The notes: a model not told the origin generated them from the sequence alone. 31,642 nt of DNA from Muribaculum sp. (GCA_023663505.1 JAMPHH010000035.1:1-31642), one strand, 5' to 3'; counted from the first letter of the stretch, positions 6,899 to 15,516 are shown. Made by a program: numbers and translations.

Positions 6899-9808
6899 AT
6901 GCCTTCACAGGAAGATTACTTAGATCGGTTGTTAAACGGTGTATCAGATGATGAGGAAAATGCGGTTATGGAGGAAGCGGGCGCTGCGGCGGAGACGGAT
7001 ACCGCGGGGGAAGTCGGGGCTGCGGAGACGGACGTCACAGGAGACACGGGCGCTGCGGAGGAGATGGTCATAGAGCCGAGTGTGCAGGATGCGGAAGCGT
7101 CGGCTGACATAGGCGCAGAGCTTTTTGACGGGTTGGACGTAGATGCTCTGGGGAGTCTGGATTTGGACGGTTTGGACATGGGGCTTTCCAATGCGCTAGG
7201 CGCGGAAATCCCTGCGGGCTTGGTGGAGACTGCCGCGGAGGAAGGTTCGGACGCCGTGGGCGCGGAGGACTTGGAGGCTGTTGCGGAGGGGCTTGATGCG
7301 GCTTCTATGGCGGAGCTTGATGACCTGATAGCGGCGGGAAATGACCTTGCGGATGCCGATTTGGGCTTGGAAGGGTTGGATAGTGCAGCCTTGGAGGGAA
7401 TCGAGGGCTTGGGTATAGAAGGAATTGACGATGGCTTGGATATAGAGGAGCTCGATGATTTGGGAATCGGGGAGCTTGACAATTTGGGAATCGAGGGATT
7501 GACCGATGCAATTGGAGAAACTTCTTCACCCATTGACATGGAAGCTGCCGACGGCGTTGACATGAGTGCTCTTGAGGACGTTGCCATGGGAAGCTTAGAT
7601 GACCTTGACATGAGCGCTCTTGACGGAGTTGGCATGAGTATTCTTGAGGGGGATGACATGGGAGTTGCCGATGGGGACGTCACAGAGGTTTTGGAGATGC
7701 CTGATGTGGATATTCCTGAGAATTTGGCTGATTTGGCAGTAGATGATATCGCAGCAGAAAGCGTGATGCCGGAGGATTTGACGGTGGCTGACATCGATGC
7801 GGAAAGCGTAATGCCGGAAAATGTGGCAGTAGAGGATATTGCTGCAGAAAGCGTAATGTCAGGGGAGGCTGCGGCAGATAACGCGGAGCTTTCAGAGAGC
7901 CTTGATTTGGAGGGTCTTGATATAGAAGGACTTGACAGCGCGGATATTGGAGACCTCGATCAGTTGGATATGGAAGCACTTGATAATCTTGGAGTGGAGG
8001 ATTTGGCAGGTGCGGATATAGAACTGCCCGAAGGCTTTGACGCGGTAGCCCTGGACGGCTTGGGCGTGGAGGAGACGGCAGAGCCGATGGCAGAGGAGCA
8101 GACTGGTGCGGGAGCAGAGCCTTCCGAGAGCTTGGATGTGGCGTCCGTGGATGCGGTCGAGGAAGCCGAGGACGAAGACACAGGTATGACGGAGGAAGAA
8201 ATAGAGAAGCTTTTGGAGGAGAGCAGCCGTGTGGAGGAGTCCGAGTCTGCACAGGCGGAGGATTCGGCGGATCAGGATAACCTGATGGAGCTTTTGCAGG
8301 ATGCGGGTGATGATGACCTGCAGGATATTCATGATCTGTTGGAGAAAGCGGATAACAACGAGGCCGTGGACGAGGCTGTCATTGCCCAGATGCAGGGTGA
8401 CGGAGATGGTCAGGCGCTTGAGGGCGATATGGCGACAGATGCGGAGGAAGCGGGGCTAGATGCTCGTCAGCAAAAGGCTGCGGATAAAAAGAAGCAGCGG
8501 GAGGAAAAAGCTGCCGCCAAGAAAGCTGCAAAAGAAGCGAAAAAGGCAGAGAAGCTTGCGAAAAAGGCTGCGAAGAAGGCAGGAAAGGGCGCGGTGGCAG
8601 ACGCCGCGGAAGGCGCGGAGGCTGCAGTAGGTGCAGGCGCAGCAGCGGCAGCCGGACTTGCGGCGCAGGGAGCTGCGGAGGGCGGACAGGCTGCGGATGC
8701 CGGAGCACAGGAGACGAACGAGGAGGATCTTGGCTTTGACATGTCGGAGCTTGACGATCTGTTGAACTTCTCCACAGATCCCAATCCCGAAAAGCCGCCA
8801 CAGACCGATTCGGCAGAGGAAGCCGGAGAAGCAGGCGTGGAGGCGATAGCGGGCGCGGGAGATGCACTTGCGGAGATCACGGCAGAGGCGGACAGCAAGG
8901 AGCCCGAAAAGAAGAAGGGACTTCTTGCAAGGATATTGGAATTTTTGACAGAGGAAGATGAGGAGGACGAGGAAGAAGCAGGGAAGGGCACGGAGGATGT
9001 TCCGATGTCCGACGAGAATAAGAATATCCTGAAGGAAATGGATCAGGAGGGTGGCAAGAAGGCAAAGAAGGAGAAGAAGCCCAAGAAGGATAAAAAGGGA
9101 AAGAAGGGAGCAGATGCCGAGGGCGCCGAGGGTGAAGGCGCTGAGGGCGAGGAGGGCAAGAAAAAGAAGCCCAAGAAGGAGAAGAAGCCCAAGGAGCAGG
9201 TTCCCGTAGATCCCAAGAATAAAATTACTGTCAAGAAGATCATGCCCGTGGCATTGGCAAGCCTGTCCATTTTGCTCATGATATTCCTATTGGTATATCT
9301 GGGAGGCGACTTCATGCTGAAACGGGATGCCAGAAAAGCCTTCTATGCGGAGGATTACGGGACCTGTTATCAAGAACTGTACGGCAAGAAGCTGAATGCG
9401 TCCGAGCAGGTGATGTTCGGCAAGTCGGCGAGTATCCTGCGCGTCAGACTATGGATGCGGGAGTATGAGCTGTTTGCGGAGGAAGGCGCGGAGACTCAGG
9501 CATTGGATATCCTGATTCAGTCAGTCAACGATTATGCTGATCTTTACAGCTTTGCAAGCCAGTGGAACGCAGACGGGGAAGTGAGCGCGGTCTATGCACA
9601 GATGTTGGAGATTTTGCAGAGTAAGTATGGCTTGACGGAGGCGCAGGCGTTGGAGATAGCGGCAGAGCCGGATGATGTTCAGTACACGCTGATGGTGATA
9701 GATGTTGTGGAAGGAAAAGGAATGGATGCGGAGGTTTTTGAGCCTGTGAACCTCCCCGATATGCTGCCGGAGGAAAGACTGTTTCCGGAGAATAATGGAG
9801 GCAGATAG
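6899..9808 (+). CDS. Very acidic repeat-rich single-pass membrane protein (969 aa), function unknown
   Basis: I do not recognise a named family. From the N-terminus: a short non-repetitive start (SQEDYLDRLLNG); ~500 residues of Asp/Glu/Gly/Ala/Leu-rich sequence containing LDxLGIEE-like, octapeptide (residues 222-261) and 15-residue (281-325) repeats; short helical motifs (TEEEIEKLLEE, NLMELLQDAG, IHDLLEKADN); a Lys/Ala helix (~528-563); a motif FDMSELDDLLNF (~613); acidic and then strongly lysine-rich blocks up to ~778; one membrane segment (~783-804); and a 165-residue helical C-terminal domain. The lysine block just before the membrane segment argues that the N-terminal 780 residues are cytoplasmic and the C-terminal domain is outside. 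The ATG at 6899 follows AGGTGAGG. It lies 70 bases after the sirtuin-like gene and five bases before hisH. Confidence 0.85.
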   Translation: MPSQEDYLDRLLNGVSDDEENAVMEEAGAAAETDTAGEVGAAETDVTGDTGAAEEMVIEPSVQDAEASADIGAELFDGLDVDALGSLDLDGLDMGLSNALGAEIPAGLVETAAEEGSDAVGAEDLEAVAEGLDAASMAELDDLIAAGNDLADADLGLEGLDSAALEGIEGLGIEGIDDGLDIEELDDLGIGELDNLGIEGLTDAIGETSSPIDMEAADGVDMSALEDVAMGSLDDLDMSALDGVGMSILEGDDMGVADGDVTEVLEMPDVDIPENLADLAVDDIAAESVMPEDLTVADIDAESVMPENVAVEDIAAESVMSGEAAADNAELSESLDLEGLDIEGLDSADIGDLDQLDMEALDNLGVEDLAGADIELPEGFDAVALDGLGVEETAEPMAEEQTGAGAEPSESLDVASVDAVEEAEDEDTGMTEEEIEKLLEESSRVEESESAQAEDSADQDNLMELLQDAGDDDLQDIHDLLEKADNNEAVDEAVIAQMQGDGDGQALEGDMATDAEEAGLDARQQKAADKKKQREEKAAAKKAAKEAKKAEKLAKKAAKKAGKGAVADAAEGAEAAVGAGAAAAAGLAAQGAAEGGQAADAGAQETNEEDLGFDMSELDDLLNFSTDPNPEKPPQTDSAEEAGEAGVEAIAGAGDALAEITAEADSKEPEKKKGLLARILEFLTEEDEEDEEEAGKGTEDVPMSDENKNILKEMDQEGGKKAKKEKKPKKDKKGKKGADAEGAEGEGAEGEEGKKKKPKKEKKPKEQVPVDPKNKITVKKIMPVALASLSILLMIFLLVYLGGDFMLKRDARKAFYAEDYGTCYQELYGKKLNASEQVMFGKSASILRVRLWMREYELFAEEGAETQALDILIQSVNDYADLYSFASQWNADGEVSAVYAQMLEILQSKYGLTEAQALEIAAEPDDVQYTLMVIDVVEGKGMDAEVFEPVNLPDMLPEERLFPENNGGR
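7562..7681 (+). repeat. Five tandem 24-bp units (octapeptide repeat) inside the acidic protein gene
   Basis: The units encode MSALEDVA, MGSLDDLD, MSALDGVG, MSILEGDD and MGVADGDV. The period is exactly 24 bases, with Met at position 1 and mostly Leu or Ile at position 3 or 4. The repeat is diverged at DNA level, so it is old or under protein-level selection. Confidence 0.8.
7739..7873 (+). repeat. Three tandem 45-bp units (15-residue repeat) inside the acidic protein gene
   Basis: The units begin at 7739, 7784 and 7829 and encode VDDIAAESVMPEDLT, VADIDAESVMPENVA and VEDIAAESVMSGEAA. The core AESVM is identical in all three. Confidence 0.85.
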
Positions 9809-9813
9809 ATAGA

Positions 9814-10518
9814 ATGATCGCAGTGATAGACTATGATGCAGGCAATATGAAAAGCGTGGAGAAGGCGTTACAGTTCTTGGGGGAGGAGACCGTGACCACC
9901 AGAGACAGGGATATAATCCTTTCCGCGGACGGAGTGATCCTGCCGGGGGTTGGCTCCTTTGGCGACGCTATGGGAAAGCTGCGGGATTATGGGTTGATTC
10001 CCGTGATCAGGGAATGCGCTGAGAGAGAGCTTCCTTTTCTGGGAATTTGCCTTGGCTTACAGTTGATGTTTGAGAGCAGCGAGGAGAGCCCGGGAGTGGA
10101 GGGCTTAAAGCTCTTACAGGGGAAAATAGTCCGAATCCCTAGCGACGGGGGACTCAAGGTTCCTCATATCGGTTGGAATAACCTGCATTTTCCCAGTCCG
10201 AGCAGAATCTTTGAGGGATTGCCCGAGGACTCCTATGTTTACTTTGTGCATTCCTATTATCTGCAGGCGAAGGAGCCGGAGATTGTGAAGGCGGTCACGG
10301 AATACGGAACAGTGATACACGCGGGAGTCGAGAAGGGGAATTTATTTGCCTGTCAGTTTCACCCGGAGAAAAGCTCCGAGGTGGGTATGCAGATATTGCG
10401 GAATTTTATCAAGGTGACAAAGACGCGAGAAGAATGCAGAAATGGAGAAAACCATGCATACAAAGAGGATCATACCCTGTCTGGACGTGAAGGACGCGAG
10501 AGTGGTAAAAGGTATTAA
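9814..10518 (+). CDS. hisH: Imidazole glycerol phosphate synthase, glutaminase subunit HisH
   Basis: Releases ammonia from glutamine and channels it to HisF, the step where histidine synthesis branches from the purine by-product AICAR. It is a class I glutamine amidotransferase with the nucleophile Cys79 in LGICLGLQ and the His183/Glu185 pair in QFHPEKS. The oxyanion-strand region PGVGSFGDAM is also present. At 234 residues it is about 25-30 longer than usual: the conserved part ends near FIKVTKT and the extra tail runs in a frame that overlaps the first 65 bases of hisF. The start ATG at 9814 follows GGAGG at 9797-9801, which itself lies at the end of the acidic protein gene. The remaining his genes are not in the window. 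Confidence 0.93.
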   Translation: MIAVIDYDAGNMKSVEKALQFLGEETVTTRDRDIILSADGVILPGVGSFGDAMGKLRDYGLIPVIRECAERELPFLGICLGLQLMFESSEESPGVEGLKLLQGKIVRIPSDGGLKVPHIGWNNLHFPSPSRIFEGLPEDSYVYFVHSYYLQAKEPEIVKAVTEYGTVIHAGVEKGNLFACQFHPEKSSEVGMQILRNFIKVTKTREECRNGENHAYKEDHTLSGREGRESGKRY

Positions 10519-11215
10519 TTTTGTGAATCTGCGGGACGCGGGCGACCCTGCGGACGTGGCGGCAGCCTATGACAAGGAGGGGGCGGACGAGGTGGTGTTT
10601 CTGGATATCACGGCGTCCGCAGACGAGCGTTCCACCCAATTGGAGTGGGTAAGGCAGGTTGCAAGCAAGGTGTTTATCCCCTTCACGGTGGGAGGCGGCA
10701 TTAGTGCCGTGGAGGATTTCAGGATGCTCCTTAGGGAAGGCGCGGATAAGATTTCAATCAATTCCGCGGCGATCATGAACCCGCGATTGATCAGTGACGC
10801 GGCGGACAAGTTTGGAAGCCAATGCGTGGTGGTTGCCATTGACGCCAAGAGAAGGTCTGACGGGGACGGTTGGACTGTCTACAAGAACGGCGGGCGCGTG
10901 GATATGGGCTTGGACGCCGTGGAATGGGCAGTGAAGGCGGAGCAGATGGGAGCGGGAGAGCTTCTGCTGACCAGTATGGATTGCGATGGCACGAAGGCGG
11001 GCTACGATATCGCCCTGACAAAAGCCGTGACGGATGCGGTGAAGATTCCGGTGATCGCGTCCGGCGGAGCGGGGGAGCTTGCACACTTTAAAGAGGCATT
11101 GGTGGACGCCGGAGCGGAGGCGGTATTGGCAGCGTCCTTATTTCATTATAAAGAACTGGAGATTCGGCAGGTCAAGGAATATTTGCGGGGGCAGGGGGTG
11201 TCGGTGAGATTATGA
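10454..11215 (+). CDS. hisF: Imidazole glycerol phosphate synthase, cyclase subunit HisF
   Basis: A (beta/alpha)8-barrel cyclase/lyase partner of HisH. It uses the ammonia delivered through its barrel to convert PRFAR to imidazole glycerol phosphate and AICAR. The 253 residues match the family. Catalytic Asp11 (IPCLDVKD) and Asp130 (VVAIDAKR) are both present, as are the phosphate-binding GGGIS and ASGGAGE loops. I chose ATG 10454 (MHTKRIIPCLDV) because the family starts there and GGAG at 10444-10447 is well spaced; an in-frame ATG at 10442 is weaker. The gene starts inside hisH and its TGA overlaps the ung start codon, so hisH-hisF-ung are probably translated as a coupled set. Confidence 0.95.
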   Translation: MHTKRIIPCLDVKDARVVKGINFVNLRDAGDPADVAAAYDKEGADEVVFLDITASADERSTQLEWVRQVASKVFIPFTVGGGISAVEDFRMLLREGADKISINSAAIMNPRLISDAADKFGSQCVVVAIDAKRRSDGDGWTVYKNGGRVDMGLDAVEWAVKAEQMGAGELLLTSMDCDGTKAGYDIALTKAVTDAVKIPVIASGGAGELAHFKEALVDAGAEAVLAASLFHYKELEIRQVKEYLRGQGVSVRL

Positions 11216-11883
11216 TGATTGAGAATGACTGGCTTCCGGCGCTGAAGATGGAGTTTGGAAAGCCTTATTATAAGGAGCTCTTTGAGTTTGTCAGGCAGGA
11301 GTACAACACCACTCAGGTGTATCCGCCCTCGGAGGATATTTTTAATGCATTTCACCTGACGCCGCTGAACGAGGTGAAGGTGGTGATCATCGGGCAGGAC
11401 CCTTACCATGAGCCGGGGCAGGCGCACGGGCTGTGTTTCTCCGTGAAGCCCGGTGTGGATATTCCGCCCTCCTTGGTCAATATTTATAAAGAATTGCAAG
11501 ATGATTGCGGCTGTTTTATTCCCAACAACGGTTATCTGGTGAAATGGGCAAAGCAGGGTGTTTTGATGCTCAATACCGTGCTAACGGTTCGGGCGCATAA
11601 GGCTAATTCTCATCAGGGACGAGGCTGGGAGGAATTTACCAACGCCGCGATCAAGGCGCTGAATACACAGGACAGACCCATTGTGTTTATCCTGTGGGGA
11701 AAGCCCGCGCAAATGAAGAAAAGTATGCTGAACAATCCCAATCATCTTATTTTGGAGTCTCCGCACCCCAGTCCGTTGTCCGCATATCGGGGTTTTTTTG
11801 GAAGCAGACCGTTTAGCAGGACGAACGCTTTCTTACAGGAAAAGGGCGTGGAGCCAATTGATTGGCAGATTGAGAATATCTGA
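11212..11883 (+). CDS. ung: Uracil-DNA glycosylase (family 1)
   Basis: Removes uracil from DNA, starting base excision repair. The 223-residue protein has the water-activating motif GQDPYH (Asp63), the Leu-intercalation/catalytic motif HPSPLSAYRGFFG (His185) and the uracil-binding LMLNTVLTVRAHKANSH region, all typical of family 1 UNG. The start ATG at 11212 overlaps the hisF TGA (ATGA); a second ATG at 11215 is equally possible. Nothing in the sequence links its job to histidine synthesis, so the coupling may simply be operon packing. Confidence 0.96.
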   Translation: MMIENDWLPALKMEFGKPYYKELFEFVRQEYNTTQVYPPSEDIFNAFHLTPLNEVKVVIIGQDPYHEPGQAHGLCFSVKPGVDIPPSLVNIYKELQDDCGCFIPNNGYLVKWAKQGVLMLNTVLTVRAHKANSHQGRGWEEFTNAAIKALNTQDRPIVFILWGKPAQMKKSMLNNPNHLILESPHPSPLSAYRGFFGSRPFSRTNAFLQEKGVEPIDWQIENI

Positions 11884-11894
11884 ACGGTAAGAGG

Positions 11895-11912
11895 TTGGTT
11901 TTGAATAATTAC
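11895..11912 (+). repeat. Dispersed intergenic 18-bp motif, copy 2
   Basis: TTGGTTTTGAATAATTAC, 11 bases after the ung stop codon. It differs from copy 1 (5898-5915) at two positions. Confidence 0.45.
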
Positions 11913-11955
11913 GAATAAAAAATAATTACAAATATAAAATAAGAGGAGAAAGAAT

Positions 11956-12939
11956 ATGGCAATCAGAATCGGTATCTTAGGCTATGGTAATCTGGGCAAG
12001 GGAATTGAGTGTGCAGTGGCACAAAATGACGATATGGAGTTGGTGGCGGTGTTCACCCGAAGGTCACCCGAGAGCGTACAGACGGCGAGCGGCGTGGCGG
12101 TATATCATGCGGACGAGCTTGCCAATATGAAGGATAAGCTTGACGTGTTGATGCTCTGCGGCGGCTCGGCGACCGATCTGCCCTTGCAGACGCCCGAATA
12201 TGCGAAAATGTTTAATGTGGTGGACAGCTTTGACACCCATGCCAAGATTCCCGAGCATTTTGCCAAGGTGGACGCATCAGCGCAGGCGGCGGGCAAGCTT
12301 GCGATGATCTCCGTGGGCTGGGACCCGGGTATGTTCTCGCTTAACAGATTGTATGCCAATGCCATTTTGAGGGACGGCAATGATTACACATTTTGGGGCA
12401 AGGGCGTAAGCCAAGGGCATTCCGATGCTATCCGCAGAATCGACGGGGTGAAGAATGCCAAGCAGTACACAATTCCGGTGGAGGCGGCTTTGGAGGCTGT
12501 GAGAAATTGTGAGAATCCTGAGCTTACCACAAGGCAGAAGCACACGAGAGAATGCTTTGTAGTGGCTGAGGAAGGGGCGGATTTAGCAAGGATTGAGCAG
12601 GAGATAAAGACCATGCCCAACTACTTTGCGGACTATGACACAACCGTGCATTTTATCTCTGAGGAGGAATTGCAGCGTGACCATGCGGGCATTCCCCATG
12701 GAGGGTTAGTGCTCCGCACAGGCAAGACGGGAAGGAACGGAGAGCATAACCATGTGATTGAGTATAGTCTTAAGCTGGATTCCAATCCGGAGTTTACTGC
12801 CTGTGTACTGGTGGCTTATGCGAGGGCTGCCTACCTCATGAACCGGAGGGGAATGAGTGGGTGCAAGACCGTGTTTGACGTGGCGCCGGCGGATTTAAGC
12901 CCGATGTCTGGAGAGGAGATGCGGGCACATCTGTTGTAA
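11956..12939 (+). CDS. ddh: meso-Diaminopimelate D-dehydrogenase
   Basis: NADPH-dependent enzyme that makes meso-diaminopimelate in one step from tetrahydrodipicolinate and ammonia, bypassing the succinylase/acetylase branches. The 327-residue length is normal. It shows an N-terminal Rossmann motif (GILGYGNLG), the region CGGSATDLP, the substrate-binding block SVGWDPGMFS, and WGKGVSQGHSDAIRRIDGV (residue run shortened at its ends), which are characteristic of Ddh. The ribosome binding site AGAGGAG is at 11942-11948. It is followed by lysA, so the pair covers the last two steps to lysine; the product is also the cross-linking residue of peptidoglycan. Confidence 0.95.
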   Translation: MAIRIGILGYGNLGKGIECAVAQNDDMELVAVFTRRSPESVQTASGVAVYHADELANMKDKLDVLMLCGGSATDLPLQTPEYAKMFNVVDSFDTHAKIPEHFAKVDASAQAAGKLAMISVGWDPGMFSLNRLYANAILRDGNDYTFWGKGVSQGHSDAIRRIDGVKNAKQYTIPVEAALEAVRNCENPELTTRQKHTRECFVVAEEGADLARIEQEIKTMPNYFADYDTTVHFISEEELQRDHAGIPHGGLVLRTGKTGRNGEHNHVIEYSLKLDSNPEFTACVLVAYARAAYLMNRRGMSGCKTVFDVAPADLSPMSGEEMRAHLL

Positions 12940-12993
12940 GCGGCGGACAGGTTACGGCTCGGTCCTTTACTGCACTGTATCTCGGGTGCATGA

Positions 12994-13023
12994 TTGGCAG
13001 TTGCGCAGACAGACGGATAATAT
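12994..13023 (+). promoter_or_regulatory. Possible promoter of lysA
   Basis: TTGGCA (12994-12999), an 18-bp spacer and TAATAT (13018-13023) lie 42 bases before the lysA start codon. The match is only fair, so lysA may instead be read from the ddh transcript. Confidence 0.35.
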
Positions 13024-13064
13024 CGGGAAAAACATTACAACAAGAGGAGAAGGTCAGAGGAGAT

Positions 13065-14348
13065 ATGAGAAAAGAAGCGTTTGTGACAAAGGAAATGATT
13101 GAGGAGATTGTGAAAAAGTATCCCACTCCCTTTCATATTTATGATGAAAAGGGCATTCGGGAGAACGCCAAGGCATTGAAGGAGGCATTTGCGTGGAATA
13201 AGGGATATAAGGAATTTTTTGCGGTGAAGGCGACGCCGAATCCTTTCTTGATCAAGATTTTGAGGGAATACGGCTGCGGCTGTGACTGTTCCTCCATGAC
13301 GGAGCTGATGCTGTCCCATGCCATGGGACTTGCGGGGGAGGACATCATGTTTTCGTCCAATGACACGCCTGCGGAGGAGTTTGCATATGCGGCAAGGATT
13401 GGCGCGACAATCAATCTGGACGATATCACTCATATTGACTTTTTGGAGAAAACGATCGGGTATCTGCCCAAGACCCTGAGCTGCCGCTACAATCCCGGCG
13501 GGTATTTCTCTATCAGCAACAGTATTATGGACAATCCGGGGGACGCCAAGTATGGCTTTACCACGGAGCAGCTTTTTGAGGGCTTTAGAATCCTTAAGTC
13601 GAAGGGTGTGGAGAATTTTGGTATCCATGCTTTTTTGGCAAGCAACACGGTTACGAATGAATATTATCCGACGCTTGCAAGAACCCTGTTTGAGACTGCG
13701 GTGAAGCTGCAGAAGGAGACGGGGGCGCATATTGGTTTTATCAATTTATCCGGCGGTATCGGCGTACCCTATCGCCCCGATCAAGAGCCTAATGACATTC
13801 GGGTGATCGGCGAGGGTGTGCGCAAGGTTTATGAGGAGGTGCTGGTGCCCGCGGGTATGGGCGACGTGGCGATTTACACAGAGCTTGGGCGTTTCATGAT
13901 GGCTCCCTATGGGCATCTGGTGACCAAGGTGCTGCATGAGAAGCACACCCACAAGGAGTATATCGGCGTGGATGCCTGCGCGGTGAATCTGATGCGTCCT
14001 GCCATGTACGGCGCGTATCATCATATCACCGTACTGGGCAAGGAGAATGCGCCCTGCGACCACACTTATGACGTGACGGGGTCTCTGTGTGAGAACAATG
14101 ACAAATTCGCCGTGGACAGGGAGCTTCCGGCGATTGAGATAGGTGATTATCTGGTGATTCATGACACGGGGGCGCATGGATTCGCCATGGGCTACAATTA
14201 TAACGGGAAATTAAAGTCCGCGGAGCTCCTGCTCCATGAGGACGGTAGTGTGGAGTTGATCCGCCGCGCGGAGACGCCCAAGGACTATTTTGCAACCTTT
14301 GACTGCTTTGACATTTATGAGCAGATGGATTTTGACGGACAAAAATAA
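13065..14348 (+). CDS. lysA: Diaminopimelate decarboxylase
   Basis: PLP-dependent fold-III decarboxylase producing L-lysine from meso-diaminopimelate. The PLP lysine is Lys55 in FFAVKATPNP. Other hallmarks are CGCDCSSMTEL, the glycine-rich phosphate loop NLSGGIG, the ELGRFM segment, and the C-terminal barrel with GSLCENNDKFA and DTGAHGFAMGYNYNG. The length of 427 residues is typical of clostridial enzymes. Reading upstream of 13065 is open but not protein-like; the ATG at 13065 is preceded by AGAGG. Ornithine/arginine decarboxylases share the fold, but the ddh neighbour and the CENND motif favour LysA. Confidence 0.92.
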   Translation: MRKEAFVTKEMIEEIVKKYPTPFHIYDEKGIRENAKALKEAFAWNKGYKEFFAVKATPNPFLIKILREYGCGCDCSSMTELMLSHAMGLAGEDIMFSSNDTPAEEFAYAARIGATINLDDITHIDFLEKTIGYLPKTLSCRYNPGGYFSISNSIMDNPGDAKYGFTTEQLFEGFRILKSKGVENFGIHAFLASNTVTNEYYPTLARTLFETAVKLQKETGAHIGFINLSGGIGVPYRPDQEPNDIRVIGEGVRKVYEEVLVPAGMGDVAIYTELGRFMMAPYGHLVTKVLHEKHTHKEYIGVDACAVNLMRPAMYGAYHHITVLGKENAPCDHTYDVTGSLCENNDKFAVDRELPAIEIGDYLVIHDTGAHGFAMGYNYNGKLKSAELLLHEDGSVELIRRAETPKDYFATFDCFDIYEQMDFDGQK

Positions 14349-14390
14349 TGCGAATCTTTTAATGTCGTTAACTATAAGGGGGAGGGGCGG

Positions 14391-15431
14391 ATGAGATATC
14401 CTAAAAATTTGCCAAATGGCGGTACGATAGGGTTTGTTGCGCCCTCCTTTGGCTGTCAGATAGAGCCATACAGAAGCGGCTTTGAGAATGCACAGAGGAA
14501 ATTCAGAGAATTGGGCTATGGCATTCAGACGGGACCCAATTGCTATGCGGGGGAAGGTATCGGGATCAGCAACAAGCCGCAGGCGTGTGCGGCGGAGCTG
14601 ACGGATTATTATTGCAGCGGGGAAAATGATTGTCTGATCTCCTGCGGCGGTGGGGAGCTGATGTGTGAGATTCTGCCGTATATTGATTTTGAGAGCATCG
14701 GAAAGGCTGCGCCCAAGTGGTATATGGGGTACTCGGACAATACGAATTTCACTTATCTGCAGGCTACCTTGTGTGATACAGCCGCCATATACGGTCCCTG
14801 CGCGGCGGCTTTTGGCATGGAGCCATGGCATAGAGCCTTGGAGGATGCCGTGGGTCTTCTGACCGGAGAGCAGGAGGTTGTGCGGGGGTATGACAAGTGG
14901 GAGACAGAGTCTCTTAAAGATGCGGAGCACCCTTTGGAGCCATATAATGTGACACAGGAGAGGGCGCTGAAATCGTATATCGGGCGCGTTCCGGCGGGTG
15001 GGGAGGATATCCGTATGAGGGGCAGGCTGTTGGGAGGCTGTATGGACTGCCTGGTGACTCTTTTGGGTACAAGATTTGACAGAACGGCAGAGTTTGTGGC
15101 AAATTACAGAGAGGACGGGATCATCTGGTTCTTGGAGGCATGTGACCTGAATGTGTTTGGAATCCGAAGGGCGATGTGGCAGATGGAGGAGGCAGGATGG
15201 CTTGAGCATGTAAAGGGATTCCTGATAGGGCGTCCCCTGTGCTTCGGACAGGAAATGATGGGGCTTGACGCTTATGAGGCGGTGTTGGAGGTGGCGGGCA
15301 GAAAGCAGGTGCCTGTGGTCATGGATGTGGATCTGGGGCATCTGCCGCCTATGATGCCGTTGATCGTGGGAAGCGTGGGCGAGGTTGACGTCAAGGGCAA
15401 TGATATCGCGGTAAGGATGAAACGCGTCTGA
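14391..15431 (+). CDS. LD-carboxypeptidase (peptidase family S66)
   Basis: A serine peptidase of the LdcA/MccF family. LdcA removes the terminal D-Ala from murein tetrapeptides during cell-wall recycling, whereas MccF-type members cleave microcin-like acyl-adenylates. I see the N-terminal VAPS strand, the nucleophile Ser115 in GYSDNTN, Glu249 in FLEACD and His317 in DLGHLPPM, which form the S66 Ser-Glu-His triad. No signal peptide is visible, which fits a cytoplasmic recycling enzyme. The gene follows ddh-lysA, which supports a murein role, but the 346-residue length and insertions do not exclude the MccF branch. The ribosome binding region is a very purine-rich AGGGGGAGGGG. Confidence 0.85.
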   Translation: MRYPKNLPNGGTIGFVAPSFGCQIEPYRSGFENAQRKFRELGYGIQTGPNCYAGEGIGISNKPQACAAELTDYYCSGENDCLISCGGGELMCEILPYIDFESIGKAAPKWYMGYSDNTNFTYLQATLCDTAAIYGPCAAAFGMEPWHRALEDAVGLLTGEQEVVRGYDKWETESLKDAEHPLEPYNVTQERALKSYIGRVPAGGEDIRMRGRLLGGCMDCLVTLLGTRFDRTAEFVANYREDGIIWFLEACDLNVFGIRRAMWQMEEAGWLEHVKGFLIGRPLCFGQEMMGLDAYEAVLEVAGRKQVPVVMDVDLGHLPPMMPLIVGSVGEVDVKGNDIAVRMKRV

Positions 15432-15461
15432 CAGAGGGGTAAAACTTTTTGTGAAAATATC

Positions 15462-15490
15462 TTGCCAAAACAGAAATTGTGTGCTAAGAT
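15462..15490 (+). promoter_or_regulatory. Promoter of the tRNA-Leu gene
   Basis: TTGCCA (15462-15467), a 17-bp spacer and TAAGAT (15485-15490). The predicted start near 15497 lies about 20 bases before the mature tRNA. Confidence 0.65.
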
Positions 15491-15516
15491 ACTATTTGTT
15501 GTGAGACTTCACACAT

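Noticed and set aside
6916..7794. A 292-codon open frame on the minus strand across the acidic protein gene, plus several others nearby
   Set aside because: They are mirror images of GAG/GAC/GCG-rich codons; the products are Ser/Pro/Ala low complexity with no ribosome binding site, and the + strand gene is clearly coding.
7380..8060. Possible CRISPR-like or non-coding repeat array
   Set aside because: The repeats are in frame, diverged and encode a continuous acidic protein; there are no uniform spacers.
10410..10518. Programmed frameshift fusing HisH to HisF
   Set aside because: HisF has its own start codon and ribosome binding site, and no slippery heptamer with a downstream structure is evident.
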